A DNA stretch of 64,000 bases, taken from contig NZ_NHRX01000048.1 in NCBI RefSeq assembly GCF_016653115.1, positions 49,513-113,512 on the forward strand, in the 5' to 3' direction. Of the stretch, positions 35,759 through 45,092 are shown piece after piece. The stretch is from Rhodocyclus purpureus (lineage in GTDB: Bacteria; Pseudomonadota; Gammaproteobacteria; Burkholderiales; Rhodocyclaceae). Within the stretch, counting starts at the first letter, position 1, and every line of letters begins with the position of its first letter. Under the pieces are notes generated by a model. That model saw only the letters and a list, made by a program, of their open reading frames with translations. It did no database searches and was not told where the DNA came from. The position numbers were made by a program, and so were the translations under genes.

Positions 35759-37042
35759 TCAGAGGATCATGCCGGCGCCGACGGTGTTGTTGTTGCTCTC
35801 GTCGATGACGATGAAGGCACCGGTGGCGCGGTTGTCCTTGTACGGGTCGACGAACAGCGGCTGCGCGAGCTTGAAGTTCACCACGGCGATGTCGTTCATC
35901 GCCAGCTTGTCGGCGGGCAGGTTTTCGAGCGTGTTCACGTCGAGGCGGTGCTCGATGGCGGTGAGCTTGGCCTTCGAGTCGCGCGTCGTGTGGCGGATCA
36001 GGTAAGTGCGCGCGCGGTCGAGCGGGTTCTCGGCGAGCCAGCAGACGGTGGCGCGGATTTCCTTGACCACCGCCGGCGCCTCGTCGCTCTTGACGATCAT
36101 ATCGCCGCGCGAGGTGTCGATCTCGTCGGCGAGGAGCAGGGTGACCGACTGCTCGTGGATTGCCTCGTCGATGTCGACGCCGCCGATCTGGATCGCCTTG
36201 ACCGTCGATTCGCGGCCGTTCGGCAGCACGGTGACGGCGTCGCCGACCTTGATCGTTCCGGATTCGACGCGGCCCATGAAGCCGCGGTAGTCGTGCAGTT
36301 CGGGGTTGGCCGAGTCCTGCGGGCGGCAGACGAACTGCACCGGGAAGCGGAAGGGCTCGTCGTGCTCGGTGTGCGCGGCCGGGGCGTTCTCGAGGATTTC
36401 GAGCAGGGTCGGGCCGTCGTACCAGGAGAGTGCGTCGCCGCGCTCGACGATCATGTCGCCGTTCAGCGCCGACAGCGGGATGAAGCGCACGTCGTCGATG
36501 CCGACCTTGGCGGCGAATTCGAGGTAGTCGGCCTTGATCTTCTCGTAGGCTTCCTGCGAGTAGTCGACGAGGTCCATCTTGTTCACGGCGACGACGAGGT
36601 GCGGGATGCCGACGAGGCTGGCGAGCTTGGAATGGCGGCGCGTCTGCGTGAGCACGCCCTTGCGCGCGTCGATCAGGATGATCGCCAGGTTGGCGGTCGA
36701 GGCGGCGGTGACCATGTTGCGCGTGTACTGCTCGTGGCCCGGCGCGTCGGCGATGATGTACTTGCGCGTGCCGGTCGAGAAGTAGCGATAGGCGACGTCG
36801 ATGGTGATCCCCTGCTCGCGCTCGGCCTGCAGGCCGTCGGTGAGCAGCGACAGGTCGACGGCGCCCATGCCGCGCTTCTGCGAGGTGCGCTCGATCGCGG
36901 TCAGGGTGTCGGCGAGGATGGCCTTGGTGTCGTAGAGCAGGCGGCCGATCAGCGTGCTCTTGCCGTCGTCGACGCTGCCGCAGGTAAAAAAGCGCAGCAG
37001 GCCGTTATCGTGGCAAATGCGTTCCACTTGGTGGGCGCTCAT
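35759..37042 (-). CDS. cysN: Sulfate adenylyltransferase subunit 1 (GTPase)
   Basis: The GTPase subunit of ATP sulfurylase. With CysD it makes adenosine 5'-phosphosulfate (APS) from sulfate and ATP, driven by GTP hydrolysis. The 427 residues contain P-loop GSVDDGKSTLIGRLL at 22-36, DAPGHEQYTRNM (DxxG) near 91-102, VNKMDLVD (NKxD) near 146-153 and switch sequence EREQGITIDVAYRYF. There is no C-terminal APS kinase fusion, which fits the iron-sulfur APS reductase encoded in the operon. The start at 37042 overlaps the cysD stop by one base (TGATG), so the two are co-translated. The longer frame up to 37195 lies inside cysD and is not used. Confidence 0.97.
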   Translation of the reverse strand: MSAHQVERICHDNGLLRFFTCGSVDDGKSTLIGRLLYDTKAILADTLTAIERTSQKRGMGAVDLSLLTDGLQAEREQGITIDVAYRYFSTGTRKYIIADAPGHEQYTRNMVTAASTANLAIILIDARKGVLTQTRRHSKLASLVGIPHLVVAVNKMDLVDYSQEAYEKIKADYLEFAAKVGIDDVRFIPLSALNGDMIVERGDALSWYDGPTLLEILENAPAAHTEHDEPFRFPVQFVCRPQDSANPELHDYRGFMGRVESGTIKVGDAVTVLPNGRESTVKAIQIGGVDIDEAIHEQSVTLLLADEIDTSRGDMIVKSDEAPAVVKEIRATVCWLAENPLDRARTYLIRHTTRDSKAKLTAIEHRLDVNTLENLPADKLAMNDIAVVNFKLAQPLFVDPYKDNRATGAFIVIDESNNNTVGAGMIL

Positions 37043-37995
37043 CAGAAGTATCCCTCTTTCTTGCGTTGTTCCATGGAGGCTTCGCTGGTCTGGTCGTCCA
37101 GACGCGTGGCGCCGCGCTCGGTGATGGTGGTGGTGGCGGTTTCGAGGACGATCTTGTCGAGGGTGTCGGCGTCCGATTCGACCGGCGCCGTGCACGAGAT
37201 GTCGCCGACGGTGCGGAAGCGTACCTGCAGCTCGACGATCTCCTCACCGGCCTTCGGCAGGTTGGTCAGCTCGCCGGTCGCCAGCGGCACATTGACCGGG
37301 ACGATGGCGCCCTGGCGGATGACCACCGGGCGCTTGTGCGCGAAGTAGATCGACGGCAGTTCGAGGCCCTCGCGCTCGATGTACTGCCAGACGTCCATCT
37401 CGGTCCAGTTCGAGATCGGGAAGGCGCGGATGTTCTCGCCCTTGTGGCTGCGCGCGTTGTAGAGGTTCCACAGCTCGGGGCGCTGGTTCTTCGGGTCCCA
37501 TTGGCCGAACTCGTCGCGGAAGCTCATGATGCGTTCCTTGGCGCGCGCCTTCTCCTCGTCGCGGCGGGCGCCGCCGATGCAGCAGTCGAAGCCGAATTCC
37601 TCGATCGCTTCGAGCAGCGTCACCGACTGGTGCTTGTTGCGCGACTCGCCCTCGTGCTTGAGGACGACGGTGCCGCGCTTCATCGAGTCCTCGACCGAGC
37701 GCACGATCAGGCGCTCGCCGAGCTGGGCGGCGCGGTAGTCGCGGAAGTCGACGACTTCCTTGTAGTTGTGACCGGTGTCGATGTGCATCAGCGGGAAGGG
37801 GAACTTGCCGGGGCGGAAGGCCTTCTCGGCGATGCGCAGCATGCAGATCGAGTCCTTGCCGCCCGAGAAGAGCAGCACGGGGTTCGAACACTGGCCTGCC
37901 ACCTCGCGCATGATGTGGATGGCTTCGGCTTCGAGCCAGTCGAGGTGGCTCAAGGTCTTGGCGTTGCCTGCGGCAAGCGCGGAGGGTGCTGTCAT
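37042..37995 (-). CDS. cysD: Sulfate adenylyltransferase subunit 2
   Basis: The catalytic ATP-pyrophosphatase-type subunit of ATP sulfurylase, 317 residues. The PP-loop is LLFSGGKDSICMLRI near 44-58. Family sequences MHIDTGHNYKEVVDFRD and GGARRDEEKARAKERIMSFR are intact, as is the C-terminal SMEQRKKEGYF. The start at 37995 has GAGAG close upstream; extension to 38151 would run through the spacer after cysH and is unlikely. It lies between cysH (99-base gap) and cysN (overlapping). Confidence 0.97.
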   Translation of the reverse strand: MTAPSALAAGNAKTLSHLDWLEAEAIHIMREVAGQCSNPVLLFSGGKDSICMLRIAEKAFRPGKFPFPLMHIDTGHNYKEVVDFRDYRAAQLGERLIVRSVEDSMKRGTVVLKHEGESRNKHQSVTLLEAIEEFGFDCCIGGARRDEEKARAKERIMSFRDEFGQWDPKNQRPELWNLYNARSHKGENIRAFPISNWTEMDVWQYIEREGLELPSIYFAHKRPVVIRQGAIVPVNVPLATGELTNLPKAGEEIVELQVRFRTVGDISCTAPVESDADTLDKIVLETATTTITERGATRLDDQTSEASMEQRKKEGYF

Positions 37996-38093
37996 GGGTC
38001 TCTCGCGATTCGGTTGGGTGCGCCGGAGGGCGCGAAAAATCTTGGTTCTGGCGCGGGGAGGGCAGCGTGCTGCCGCCTTCCCGCGTTCGGTTG

Positions 38094-38831
38094 TCAGGCC
38101 TTGGTGCCGGGGTGCAGGCCGCACTCGCGCAGTTCGGGGTTCTCCCACCACCAGCGGCCGGCGCGCAGGTCTTCCCCCGGGGTCACCGAGCGCGTGCAGG
38201 GCGAACAGCCGATGCTCGGGAAGAAGCGGTCGTGCAGCTCGTTGTAGGGCACCTCATGCAGTTGCACGTAGGCCCACACCTCGCGCTCGCTCCACTCGGT
38301 GAGCGGGTTGAACTTCTGCATGCCGTGCGCGGCATCGTCCTCCTGCAGCGGCAGGCCTGTGCGCGTCACCGACTGCTGCGCACGCTGGCCGGTGATCCAC
38401 GCCTTCTTGCCTGCGAGCGCGCGGCCGAGCGGCTCGACCTTGCGCATCGCGCAGCAGGCGCGGCGCAGCTCGACCGAGTCGCGGAAGGCGTTGATGCCGT
38501 GCGTGCCGACCCAGGCCTCGACCGTCTCGTGGCGCGGGAAGAGGACGCGCAGCGGCAGCTTCAGTTGCGGGCCGTAGTGGCTGCGTACCTTGGACAGGAG
38601 CGTGTAGGTCTCCTCGTGCAGGCGGCCGGTGTCGAGCGTGAAGATCTCGATCGGCAGGCCGCTGCGCGCGATCAGGTCGGTGAGCACCATGTCCTCGACG
38701 CCGAGGCTGCTGGCGAACGCCGCCGGCGAGTACTTGGCGGCGATCTCCTGCAGCAGCGCCTGCGCCTGCGCGGCGCGGCGCTCGACGCTGGCGACGAGCT
38801 CGGCGTCCTTGCTGTAGTCCGGACGCTTCAT
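38094..38831 (-). CDS. cysH: Assimilatory adenylyl-sulfate (APS) reductase, 4Fe-4S type
   Basis: Reduces APS to sulfite with thioredoxin or glutathione electrons. The 245 residues contain both cysteine pairs of the iron-sulfur type, C126-C127 (RRACCAMRKVEPL) and C209-x-x-C212 (SIGCSPCTR), plus the catalytic ECGLH (C237) near the C-terminus. The paired cysteines mark APS specificity rather than PAPS, so no APS kinase is needed and none is found. ATGA overlap with the upstream DUF934 gene shows tight operon coupling. Confidence 0.95.
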   Translation of the reverse strand: MKRPDYSKDAELVASVERRAAQAQALLQEIAAKYSPAAFASSLGVEDMVLTDLIARSGLPIEIFTLDTGRLHEETYTLLSKVRSHYGPQLKLPLRVLFPRHETVEAWVGTHGINAFRDSVELRRACCAMRKVEPLGRALAGKKAWITGQRAQQSVTRTGLPLQEDDAAHGMQKFNPLTEWSEREVWAYVQLHEVPYNELHDRFFPSIGCSPCTRSVTPGEDLRAGRWWWENPELRECGLHPGTKA

Positions 38832-39355
38832 GCGGCGGCTCCGCTGGCTTGCGCGCGGCGGCGGAACAGGGGCAGCGGCTCATCGACCGCGGCCTGGTAG
38901 CTGTCGCTGAAGGACTTGAGTCCGGCGAGCGCGCGCTCGATGTCGTGGTCGGCGCGCACGGCGAAGGCGTCGAAGCCGCAGCGGCGCATGTAGTGCAACT
39001 GGTCGCGCTGCACGTCGCCGATGGCGCGGATTTCACCCCGGTAGCCGTGGCGGTCGCGCAGGCTGCGCGCGATGCTGTAGCCACGGCCGTCGGTGAATTT
39101 CGGGAAATCGACGGCGATGAGCGGCAAACGGGCGAGATCGTCGGCGATCGCCGAAGGGTTTTCGTTGGCGGCGAGCCAGACGGAGACCGGCGTTGCGCGC
39201 GCGAGCAGTTCTTCGCGGCGCGCCTGCCACAGTGCCAGCGGCACCAGGATCGGCGTCGCCGGCAGTTCGACCGTGGCGATCTCTACGTCGGCGGCGGGCC
39301 TGAGCAGCGTCCAGCCGTCTTCCTCGATGCGGTCCTTACGGATTATTTGCGGCAT
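38828..39355 (-). CDS. DUF934 protein of the sulfate assimilation operon
   Basis: A 175-residue protein with the DUF934 pattern: LVPLALWQARREELLAR, LPLIAVDFPKFTDGRGYSIA and RSLRDRHGYRGEIRAIGDV. DUF934 proteins are nearly always next to sulfite reductase in Proteobacteria and are thought to assist it or its electron supply; the biochemical role is not established. The start at 39355 follows AGGAAACC, overlapping the end of the sulfite reductase gene by 20 bases. Its stop overlaps the cysH start. Confidence 0.9.
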   Translation of the reverse strand: MPQIIRKDRIEEDGWTLLRPAADVEIATVELPATPILVPLALWQARREELLARATPVSVWLAANENPSAIADDLARLPLIAVDFPKFTDGRGYSIARSLRDRHGYRGEIRAIGDVQRDQLHYMRRCGFDAFAVRADHDIERALAGLKSFSDSYQAAVDEPLPLFRRRAQASGAAA

Positions 39356-41048
39356 CGGCCGGTTTCCTTTCCTGTGCGAGATGGCGTCCGCGGCCGGCGT
39401 AGGCGCGTTCGCGGAACGGGGTGCTGCCGAGGCGGGCGAGGGTGTCGGCGAAGCGTTCGCCGGGCTGGGCGTTCTCTTCATGCACCGCGACCAGTTGCTC
39501 GACCACGTCGGCGACTTCCTCGGCGCGGAAGGACGGTCCGATGACGTCGCCGAGCTTCGCCTCGCGGCCGGGCAGGCCGCCGAGGGTGATCTGGTACCAC
39601 TCCTCGCCGCGCTTGTCGACGCCGAGGATGCCGATGCTGGCAACGTGGTGGTGGCCGCAGGAGTTCATGCAGCCGGAGACGTTCACCGAGAGGTCGCCGA
39701 GCTTGTGCTCGCGCTCGGCGGTGAAGCGGCGCTGCACGGCTTCGGCGATCGGCACCGAGCGCGCGTTGGCGAGCGAGCAGAGGTCGCCCCCGGGGCAGCA
39801 GATCATGTCGGTGAGAAGGCCCGTGTTGGCCGTCGCCAGTTCGGCCTCGCGCGCGCTGCGCCACAGCTCGGGCAGTTCGGGCAGTCGCACGTCGGCCAGC
39901 ACCAGGTTCTGTTCGTGGCTGACGCGCAGTTCACCGAAGCTGAAGCGCTCGGCGAGGCCGGCGGCGACGTCCATCTGCTCGGCGTTGATGTCGCCGGGGG
40001 CGACGCCGGTCTTCTTCAGCGACAGGGTCACCGCGGCGTAGCCGGGAACCTTGTGTCCATGCACGCAGCGCGCGAGCCAGCGGCCGAATTCGCGGTCCTC
40101 GGCGGCGAGGCGATCGAGCTCGCCGCGCTCGCCGGCGGCGTCGGCGACCTGTTGATAGGCGGGCGGCGCGAAGTGCGCGGCCAGACGATCGAATTCCTCG
40201 TCGGGAACGGTCAACGGGCCGTCGCGGTAGATCGCCCATTCTTCCTCGACCTGGCGGCGGAATTCCTCGACGCCGAGCGCCTGCACCAGGATCTTGATGC
40301 GCGCCTTGTAGGCATTGTCGCGGCGGCCGTGGCCGTTATATACGCGCAGCACCGCGTCGAGGTAGGAGAGCAGGTGGCGGCGCGGCAGGAAGGCGCAGAG
40401 CTCCTTGCCGAGGATCGGCGTGCGGCCGAGGCCGCCGCCGACGAAGACGCGGAAGCCGAACTCGCCGGCGTCGTCACGCACGAGTTCGAGGCCGACGTCG
40501 TGCGCGAGGACCAGCGCGCGGTCCTCCTGCGCCGCATTGACGGCGATCTTGAACTTGCGCGGCAGGAAGGCGAACTCGGGGTGGAAGGTCGACCACTGGC
40601 GGATCAGTTCGCAGTACGGACGCGGGTCGGCGACCTCGTCGGGCGCGACGCCGGCGAACTGGTCGGTGGTGACGTTGCGCACGCAGTTGCCAGAGGTCTG
40701 GATCGCGTGCATCTGCACGCTCGCCAGTTCGCCGATGATCGCCGGCGTTTCCTCGAACTTCGGCCAGTTCAGCTGCAGGTTCTGGCGCGTCGTGAAGTGG
40801 CCGTAGCCGCGGTCGTAGCGGCGGGTGAGGTCGGCGAGCTTCCTGAGCTGCGTGGCCGACAGCGCGCCGTAGGGGATTGCGATGCGCAGCATCGGGCCGT
40901 GGCGCTGGATGTAGAGGCCGTTCTGCAAGCGCAGCGGGCGCAGGTCGTCGGCCGAGAGCTCGCCGGCGAGGTGGCGCGCCATCTGGTCGCCGAACTGGGC
41001 GGCGCGCTCGTCGACGAGGCGCTGGTCGGTGGCATCGTAGCGATACAT
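39336..41048 (-). CDS. cysI: Sulfite reductase hemoprotein subunit (CysI/NirA family)
   Basis: A 570-residue siroheme and 4Fe-4S enzyme reducing sulfite to sulfide by six electrons. Cluster ligands are in MICCPGGDLCSLAN near 417-430 and NVSGCMNSCGHHH near 455-467. Siroheme-binding sequences GHFTTRQNLQLNW and TSGNCVRNVTTDQ are intact. No CysJ flavoprotein is adjacent, so electrons may come from ferredoxin or another partner. It is first in a five-gene operon (cysI, DUF934, cysH, cysD, cysN), divergent from the CysB-type regulator. The family also contains nitrite reductases; the context decides for sulfite. Confidence 0.93.
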   Translation of the reverse strand: MYRYDATDQRLVDERAAQFGDQMARHLAGELSADDLRPLRLQNGLYIQRHGPMLRIAIPYGALSATQLRKLADLTRRYDRGYGHFTTRQNLQLNWPKFEETPAIIGELASVQMHAIQTSGNCVRNVTTDQFAGVAPDEVADPRPYCELIRQWSTFHPEFAFLPRKFKIAVNAAQEDRALVLAHDVGLELVRDDAGEFGFRVFVGGGLGRTPILGKELCAFLPRRHLLSYLDAVLRVYNGHGRRDNAYKARIKILVQALGVEEFRRQVEEEWAIYRDGPLTVPDEEFDRLAAHFAPPAYQQVADAAGERGELDRLAAEDREFGRWLARCVHGHKVPGYAAVTLSLKKTGVAPGDINAEQMDVAAGLAERFSFGELRVSHEQNLVLADVRLPELPELWRSAREAELATANTGLLTDMICCPGGDLCSLANARSVPIAEAVQRRFTAEREHKLGDLSVNVSGCMNSCGHHHVASIGILGVDKRGEEWYQITLGGLPGREAKLGDVIGPSFRAEEVADVVEQLVAVHEENAQPGERFADTLARLGSTPFRERAYAGRGRHLAQERKPADAANNP

Positions 41049-41158
41049 CGGGTTCCGTTTCAGCCGGACGGGTAGGGCGGTCCGGCAATGAGTGGTTAAG
41101 TTAGGGTGGCGATGTTAACAGTCGCTTATTGGCGGAAAAAGACTGTTCGGTTAGATTG

Positions 41159-41177
41159 TTATAACTCAATGTTATAA
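41159..41177. promoter_or_regulatory. Inverted repeat, probable CysB-type regulator site between cysI and cysB
   Basis: TTATAAC (41159-41165), TCAAT, GTTATAA (41171-41177): a perfect 7-bp inverted repeat with a 5-base spacer, in the AT-rich 162-bp gap between divergent cysI and cysB. LysR-type regulators bind such dyads between the genes they control. Confidence 0.65.
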
Positions 41178-41210
41178 AATGACGGTCTGACATCGCACAC
41201 GGGGACGGCC

Positions 41211-42152
41211 ATGAAACTGCAGCAGCTTCGCTATCTCGTCGAGGTCGCCCGCCGCGGGCTGCACGTCTCCGAGGCAGCCGACGCGCTTTATACCTCACAG
41301 CCGGGTGTTTCCAAACAGATAAAGCTGCTCGAGGACGAACTCGGCGTCATCATCTTCGAGCGCAACGGCAAGCGCCTGACCTCGATCACCGAGCCGGGGC
41401 GCGAGGTGATCGAGATCGCCGGGCGCATCCTGCGCGAGGTCGAGAACATCAAGCGCGTCGGCGACGAGTTCGCCGGCGGCGGCACCGGCAGCCTAGTCAT
41501 CGCGACGACGCACACGCAGGCGCGCTACGCGCTACCCCTGGTGGTCAAGCAGTTCGTCGATCGCCATCCGGCGGTGCGCCTGTCGATGCGCCAGGGCAGC
41601 CCGCAGCAGATCGGCGAATGGACGCGCAAGGGCGAGGCCGACATCGCCGTCGCCACCGAGGGCCTCGACCGCTTTGCCGAACTGGTCACCTTGCCCTGCT
41701 ACCAGTGGGGCCATTGCGTGATCGCGCCGGCGGGGCATCCGCTGCTCGCTGCCGGCAACCTGACGCTACCGGTGCTGGCGCGCTGGCCGCTGATCACCTA
41801 CGACCCGGCCTTCTCCGGCCGTTCGCGCATCAACCAGGCCTTCGAGCGCGCGCATGTCGAGCCGAACATCGTGCTCACCGCGATCGACGCCGACGTGATC
41901 AAGACCTACGTGAACCTCGGGCTCGGCATCGGCATCATCGCACGCATGGCTTACGACCCCGCGCGCGACTCTGGCCTCGGCATGCTCGACGCCGAACACC
42001 TGTTCGGCACCAACACCACCCACCTCGCCCTGCGCCGCGGCGTCCGCCTGCGCCGCTACGAGTACGATTTCATCGAACTCTTCGCCCCCCACCTCCCGCG
42101 ACGCGCCGTCGACATGGCCATGGAAGGCGGCGGCGACGAGTATCAGTTGTAG
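41211..42152 (+). CDS. cysB: LysR-type regulator of sulfur assimilation, CysB/Cbl group
   Basis: A 313-residue regulator. The winged helix-turn-helix at residues 1-60 is VSEAADALYTSQPGVSKQIK followed by LLEDELGVIIFERNGKRL. The effector domain keeps CysB features: TTHTQARYALP near 100, RQGSPQQIGEWTRKGEADIA near 126, and TAIDADVIKTYVNLGLGIGI near 225. CysB activates cys genes when sulfur is short, with N-acetylserine as inducer. Divergent placement from the cys operon supports the role. Whether it is CysB or Cbl cannot be separated by eye. Array R4 begins 10 bases after the stop codon. Confidence 0.93.
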   Translation: MKLQQLRYLVEVARRGLHVSEAADALYTSQPGVSKQIKLLEDELGVIIFERNGKRLTSITEPGREVIEIAGRILREVENIKRVGDEFAGGGTGSLVIATTHTQARYALPLVVKQFVDRHPAVRLSMRQGSPQQIGEWTRKGEADIAVATEGLDRFAELVTLPCYQWGHCVIAPAGHPLLAAGNLTLPVLARWPLITYDPAFSGRSRINQAFERAHVEPNIVLTAIDADVIKTYVNLGLGIGIIARMAYDPARDSGLGMLDAEHLFGTNTTHLALRRGVRLRRYEYDFIELFAPHLPRRAVDMAMEGGGDEYQL

Positions 42153-42161
42153 ATACTGGCA

Positions 42162-42888
42162 CTGCCGTCATTGCGAGGCGCGCAGCGCCGTGGCAATCCA
42201 GTTCGTTCCCCCGTCTCCTCGGCCTTGGCAGACATCCACGGCCGACCCGATGCCAGCCCCACGCACTGGATCGCCACGCCCTTCGGGCTCGCGATGACGC
42301 GCTGTCTGGATCGCCACGCCCTCGGGGTTCGCGATGACGCGTCGCCATCCCGTCATTGCGAGGCGCGCAGCGCCGTGGCAATCCAGTTCGTTCCTCCGTC
42401 TCCTCGGCCTTGGCAGCCATCCACGGCCGACCCGATATCAGCCCCACGCCCTGGATCGCCACGCCCTACGGGCTCGCGATGACGCGCTGTCTGGATCGCC
42501 ACGCCCTGCGGGTTCGCGATGACGCGCTGTCTGGGTCGCCACGCTACGGGCTCGGATGACGCGCCGCTACCCCGTCATTGCGAGGCGCGCAGCGCCGTGG
42601 CAATCCAGTTCGTTCCTCCGTCTCCTCGGCCTTGGCCGCCTCCACGGCCGACCCGAAACGAGACCTACGCCCTGGATCGCCACGCCCTGCGGGCTCGCGA
42701 TGACGCGCTGTCTGGGTCGCCACGCGCTACGGGCTCGGATGACGCGTCGCCATCCCGTCATTGCGAGGCGCGCAGCGCCGTGGCAATCCAGTTCGTTCCT
42801 CCGTCTTCTCGCCCTTGGCCGCCTCCACGGCCGACCCGAAACGAGACCTACGCCCTGGATCGCCACGCCCTGCGGGCTCGCGATGACG
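42162..42888 (+). repeat. Repeat array R4
   Basis: Four hairpin units, with CGTCATTGCGAGGCGCGCAG at about 42168, 42353, 42573 and 42757, separated by one to three 40-bp subunits of the type CTGGATCGCCACGCCC followed by GGGCTCGCGATGACGCGCTG. Loop linkers contain CCTCGGCCTTGGCAG and CACGGCCGACCCGA. No conserved end sequence is seen on either side. Confidence 0.92.
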
Positions 42889-42981
42889 GCGTGCTGGTCG
42901 CGGACGGTGCCTTGGCTTCAGTTGCTCGTTCCCGTAATTGGCTCCCGCGAGAGCCTCTTTGGCTTGACTCCTTCTTTTATC

Positions 42982-43011
42982 TTGAGTAGGTACGTGAAAA
43001 CCCGCTATAAT
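42982..43011 (+). promoter_or_regulatory. Predicted sigma-70 promoter of the rpsF operon
   Basis: TTGAGT at 42982-42987, an 18-base spacer, then TATAAT at 43006-43011 (perfect -10). Transcription would start near 43018, about 58 bases before rpsF. Confidence 0.7.
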
Positions 43012-43075
43012 CGCGGGCTTTTCCACCTTGCCCTACCGTTCGCATGGCGGAGGGTTTTTGCCAAAAGGAGTGTTC

Positions 43076-43450
43076 ATGCGTCATTACGAAATCTGTTTCA
43101 TCGTCCATCCGGACCAAAGCGAGCAGGTCCCGGCGATGGTCGAGCGTTACCGCTCGCTCGTCACCACTCGCAACGGCCAGATCCATCGCCTGGAAGACTG
43201 GGGCCGCCGTCAACTGGCCTACCCGATCCAGAAGCTGCACAAGGCCCACTACGTGCTGATGAACATCGAGTGCGACGGCGAGACGCTGGCCGAACTCGAG
43301 CACGCGTTCAAGTTCAACGACGCCGTCCTGCGCCACCTGACCATCAAGACGAAGAAGGCGATCACCACGCCGTCGCCGATGATGAAGGAAGAAAAGGCGC
43401 GTTCGCTGCTCGAACCGAAGGCTGAAGCCGCGGCCCAGCCGGCGGCCTGA
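43076..43450 (+). CDS. rpsF: Small ribosomal subunit protein bS6
   Basis: A 124-residue protein starting [20 protein letters not shown], with [20 protein letters not shown] typical of S6. It binds 16S rRNA with S18 in the platform of the 30S subunit. AAAAGGAG lies 5 bases before the ATG at 43076. The C-terminal tail is Ala/Glu-rich as in other betaproteobacteria. First gene of rpsF-priB-rpsR-rplI. Confidence 0.98.
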   Translation: MRHYEICFIVHPDQSEQVPAMVERYRSLVTTRNGQIHRLEDWGRRQLAYPIQKLHKAHYVLMNIECDGETLAELEHAFKFNDAVLRHLTIKTKKAITTPSPMMKEEKARSLLEPKAEAAAQPAA

Positions 43451-43461
43451 GCGCTGGAGAC

Positions 43462-43806
43462 TTGCTGAACAGCGTCGCCAATCGCGTCGAACTGGCCGGC
43501 GTTCTCCTCGAACGCAAGGCCCTGCGCTACACGCCCGCCGGAGTTCCGGTCAGCGAATGCGTGATCCGGCATGAGTCGGAGCAGATCGAAGCGGGCCTGG
43601 CACGGCGTGTCGGGTGCGAAGTCTACGCGGTCGGCCTCGGTCCGGTTGCGCGCTGGTTACAGGCAGCGCCGCCCGGAGCGACGGTCCAGATCTCGGGATT
43701 CCTCGCCGCGCGGAGCGCCAGCAGCAAGTCTTTACGATTGCACATACACACGATCGAATTTGTAGAAGGAAATCAAAATGGCCAGATTCCTCAAGAAGAA
43801 GGATGA
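43462..43806 (+). CDS. priB: Primosomal replication protein N
   Basis: An OB-fold single-strand DNA-binding protein of 114 residues that helps PriA restart stalled forks. The signature [20 protein letters not shown] near 18-37 and [13 protein letters not shown] near the C-terminus match PriB. It sits between rpsF and rpsR as in most beta- and gammaproteobacteria. The start is a non-ATG codon: TTG at 43462 or CTG at 43465, after GGAG at 43456. The end overlaps rpsR by 29 bases. Confidence 0.9.
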   Translation: MLNSVANRVELAGVLLERKALRYTPAGVPVSECVIRHESEQIEAGLARRVGCEVYAVGLGPVARWLQAAPPGATVQISGFLAARSASSKSLRLHIHTIEFVEGNQNGQIPQEEG

Positions 43807-44053
43807 CAAGGGTGGCAAGAAGCGCGGCGGCGGCATGTTCAAGCGCCGCAAGTTCTGCCGCTTCACCGCAGAGAAGGTCGAGGAAATCGACTACAAGGAT
43901 GTTGACCAGTTCAAGGAATACATCACCGAAAACGCCAAGATCATGCCGGCTCGCCTGACCGGCACCAAGGCTGGCTACCAGCGTCAACTGTCGGTGGCGA
44001 TCAAGCGCGCCCGCTTCCTGGCGCTGCTGCCCTACACCGACAACCATCAATAA
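43778..44053 (+). CDS. rpsR: Small ribosomal subunit protein bS18
   Basis: A 91-residue basic protein with [20 protein letters not shown] and [20 protein letters not shown], the S18 hallmark. It pairs with S6 on the 30S platform. AAGGA six bases before the ATG; the start lies within the end of priB. Confidence 0.98.
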   Translation: MARFLKKKDDKGGKKRGGGMFKRRKFCRFTAEKVEEIDYKDVDQFKEYITENAKIMPARLTGTKAGYQRQLSVAIKRARFLALLPYTDNHQ

Positions 44054-44070
44054 GACGGGGAGATTGGACG

Positions 44071-44517
44071 ATGCAAATCATTCTGCTGGAGAAGGTCGTC
44101 AACCTCGGCTCCTTTGGTGATCTGGTCAAGGTCAAGGACGGTTACGCCCGTAACTTCCTGATCCCGACGGGTAAGGCTCGCCGCGCCACGCCGAAGGCGC
44201 TCGCCGAATTCGAAGTCCGCCGTGCCGAGCTCGAAGCCGCTGCCGCCGAGAAGTTGGCCGCTGCTCAAGCCGTTGGCGAGAAGCTCGAAGGCACCGTCGT
44301 GCGCATCGCGCGCAAGGCCGGTGTCGATGGCCGCCTGTTCGGTTCGGTGACCAACTACGACGTCGCCGATGGCCTGAAGGCGCTCGGTTTCGACGTCGAG
44401 AAGTCGTCGATCCGCATGCCGGCCGGCCCGATCAAGACCGTCAGCGAAACCCCGCTGGAAGTCGCGCTGCACACCGACGTTCTCGCGAACATCACCGTCG
44501 CTGTCGTCGGCGAGTAA
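44071..44517 (+). CDS. rplI: Large ribosomal subunit protein bL9
   Basis: A 148-residue protein with [19 protein letters not shown] and [20 protein letters not shown], the L9 signature, then a helical linker and the C-terminal domain ([13 protein letters not shown]). It binds domain V of 23S rRNA and limits frameshifting. A rho-independent terminator follows, so dnaB, usually next in this cluster, is transcribed separately here. Confidence 0.98.
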   Translation: MQIILLEKVVNLGSFGDLVKVKDGYARNFLIPTGKARRATPKALAEFEVRRAELEAAAAEKLAAAQAVGEKLEGTVVRIARKAGVDGRLFGSVTNYDVADGLKALGFDVEKSSIRMPAGPIKTVSETPLEVALHTDVLANITVAVVGE

Positions 44518-44569
44518 TCGACCGTACGGCATTAAGCCGGAGCACCGCGCGGCAGCATGGCGCGGTGCA

Positions 44570-44601
44570 GGAAAAAGCCCTGCCTCGGCAGGGCTTTTTC
44601 C
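44570..44601 (+). terminator. Rho-independent terminator of the rpsF operon
   Basis: GGAAAAAGCCCTGCC, a 2-base loop, GGCAGGGCTTTTTCC: a perfect 15-bp stem with a T-run in the 3' arm, about 50 bases after rplI. Confidence 0.9.
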
Positions 44602-44659
44602 GTTTGGGCCGCATCCGTGGCAAACTTTGCGGCCGAAGTCTCGTCTCCATGGGTAAAGC

Positions 44660-44980
44660 GTGTTTGGATTCCTGAACCTCGTCAGCCAGCGCAAGAAGCA
44701 GGAGAAGCAGCAGCTCCTGCGCGAACGCATGAAAGGGGTGGTCGCGCGTGACAGCATGATGCAGCGCTTCCGCCCCGAGCCCGAACTGCCTGTCACGCCG
44801 CCCCCTGCCGTACCCGAAACCCTGCCGCCTCCGCGCTCGGCGCAGAAGGTCGCGCCGCGCCCGACGTCGCCGTCGGCGACCGAACCAGCGGCCGACGCCG
44901 AGCCGGATCCCATCCACGAGCTGCCGCCAGGATTCCGCGACGAATTGCGTCGCCTGCGGAAGATGATGGACCTGGAATGA
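44660..44980 (+). CDS. Hypothetical small proline-rich protein
   Basis: A 106-residue frame with a basic N-terminal helix (SQRKKQEKQQLLRERMKGVV), a proline-rich middle (PVTPPPAVPETLPPP) and an acidic-basic end (LPPGFRDELRRLRKMMDLE). The start would be GTG 44660 with a weak GGGTAAAG upstream. Base composition by codon position looks coding, and the position right after the terminator is plausible. I do not recognise a family. It could be a peripheral membrane or scaffold protein, or a chance frame. Confidence 0.45.
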   Translation: MFGFLNLVSQRKKQEKQQLLRERMKGVVARDSMMQRFRPEPELPVTPPPAVPETLPPPRSAQKVAPRPTSPSATEPAADAEPDPIHELPPGFRDELRRLRKMMDLE

Positions 44981-45092
44981 TTGAATTGCGCGCATGTCTT
45001 TTGCCTTGAGCGTCGCAATGACCGGGACGTCATATTTTATTCGGCGCGTCGGTCTCTGTCGGCTCACGCTGCGCTAAAATTCGTGGCGATTC

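Noticed and set aside
44492..45067. Two minus-strand frames opposite rplI and the proline-rich gene
   Set aside because: They overlap rplI and its terminator on the other strand and contain no domain.
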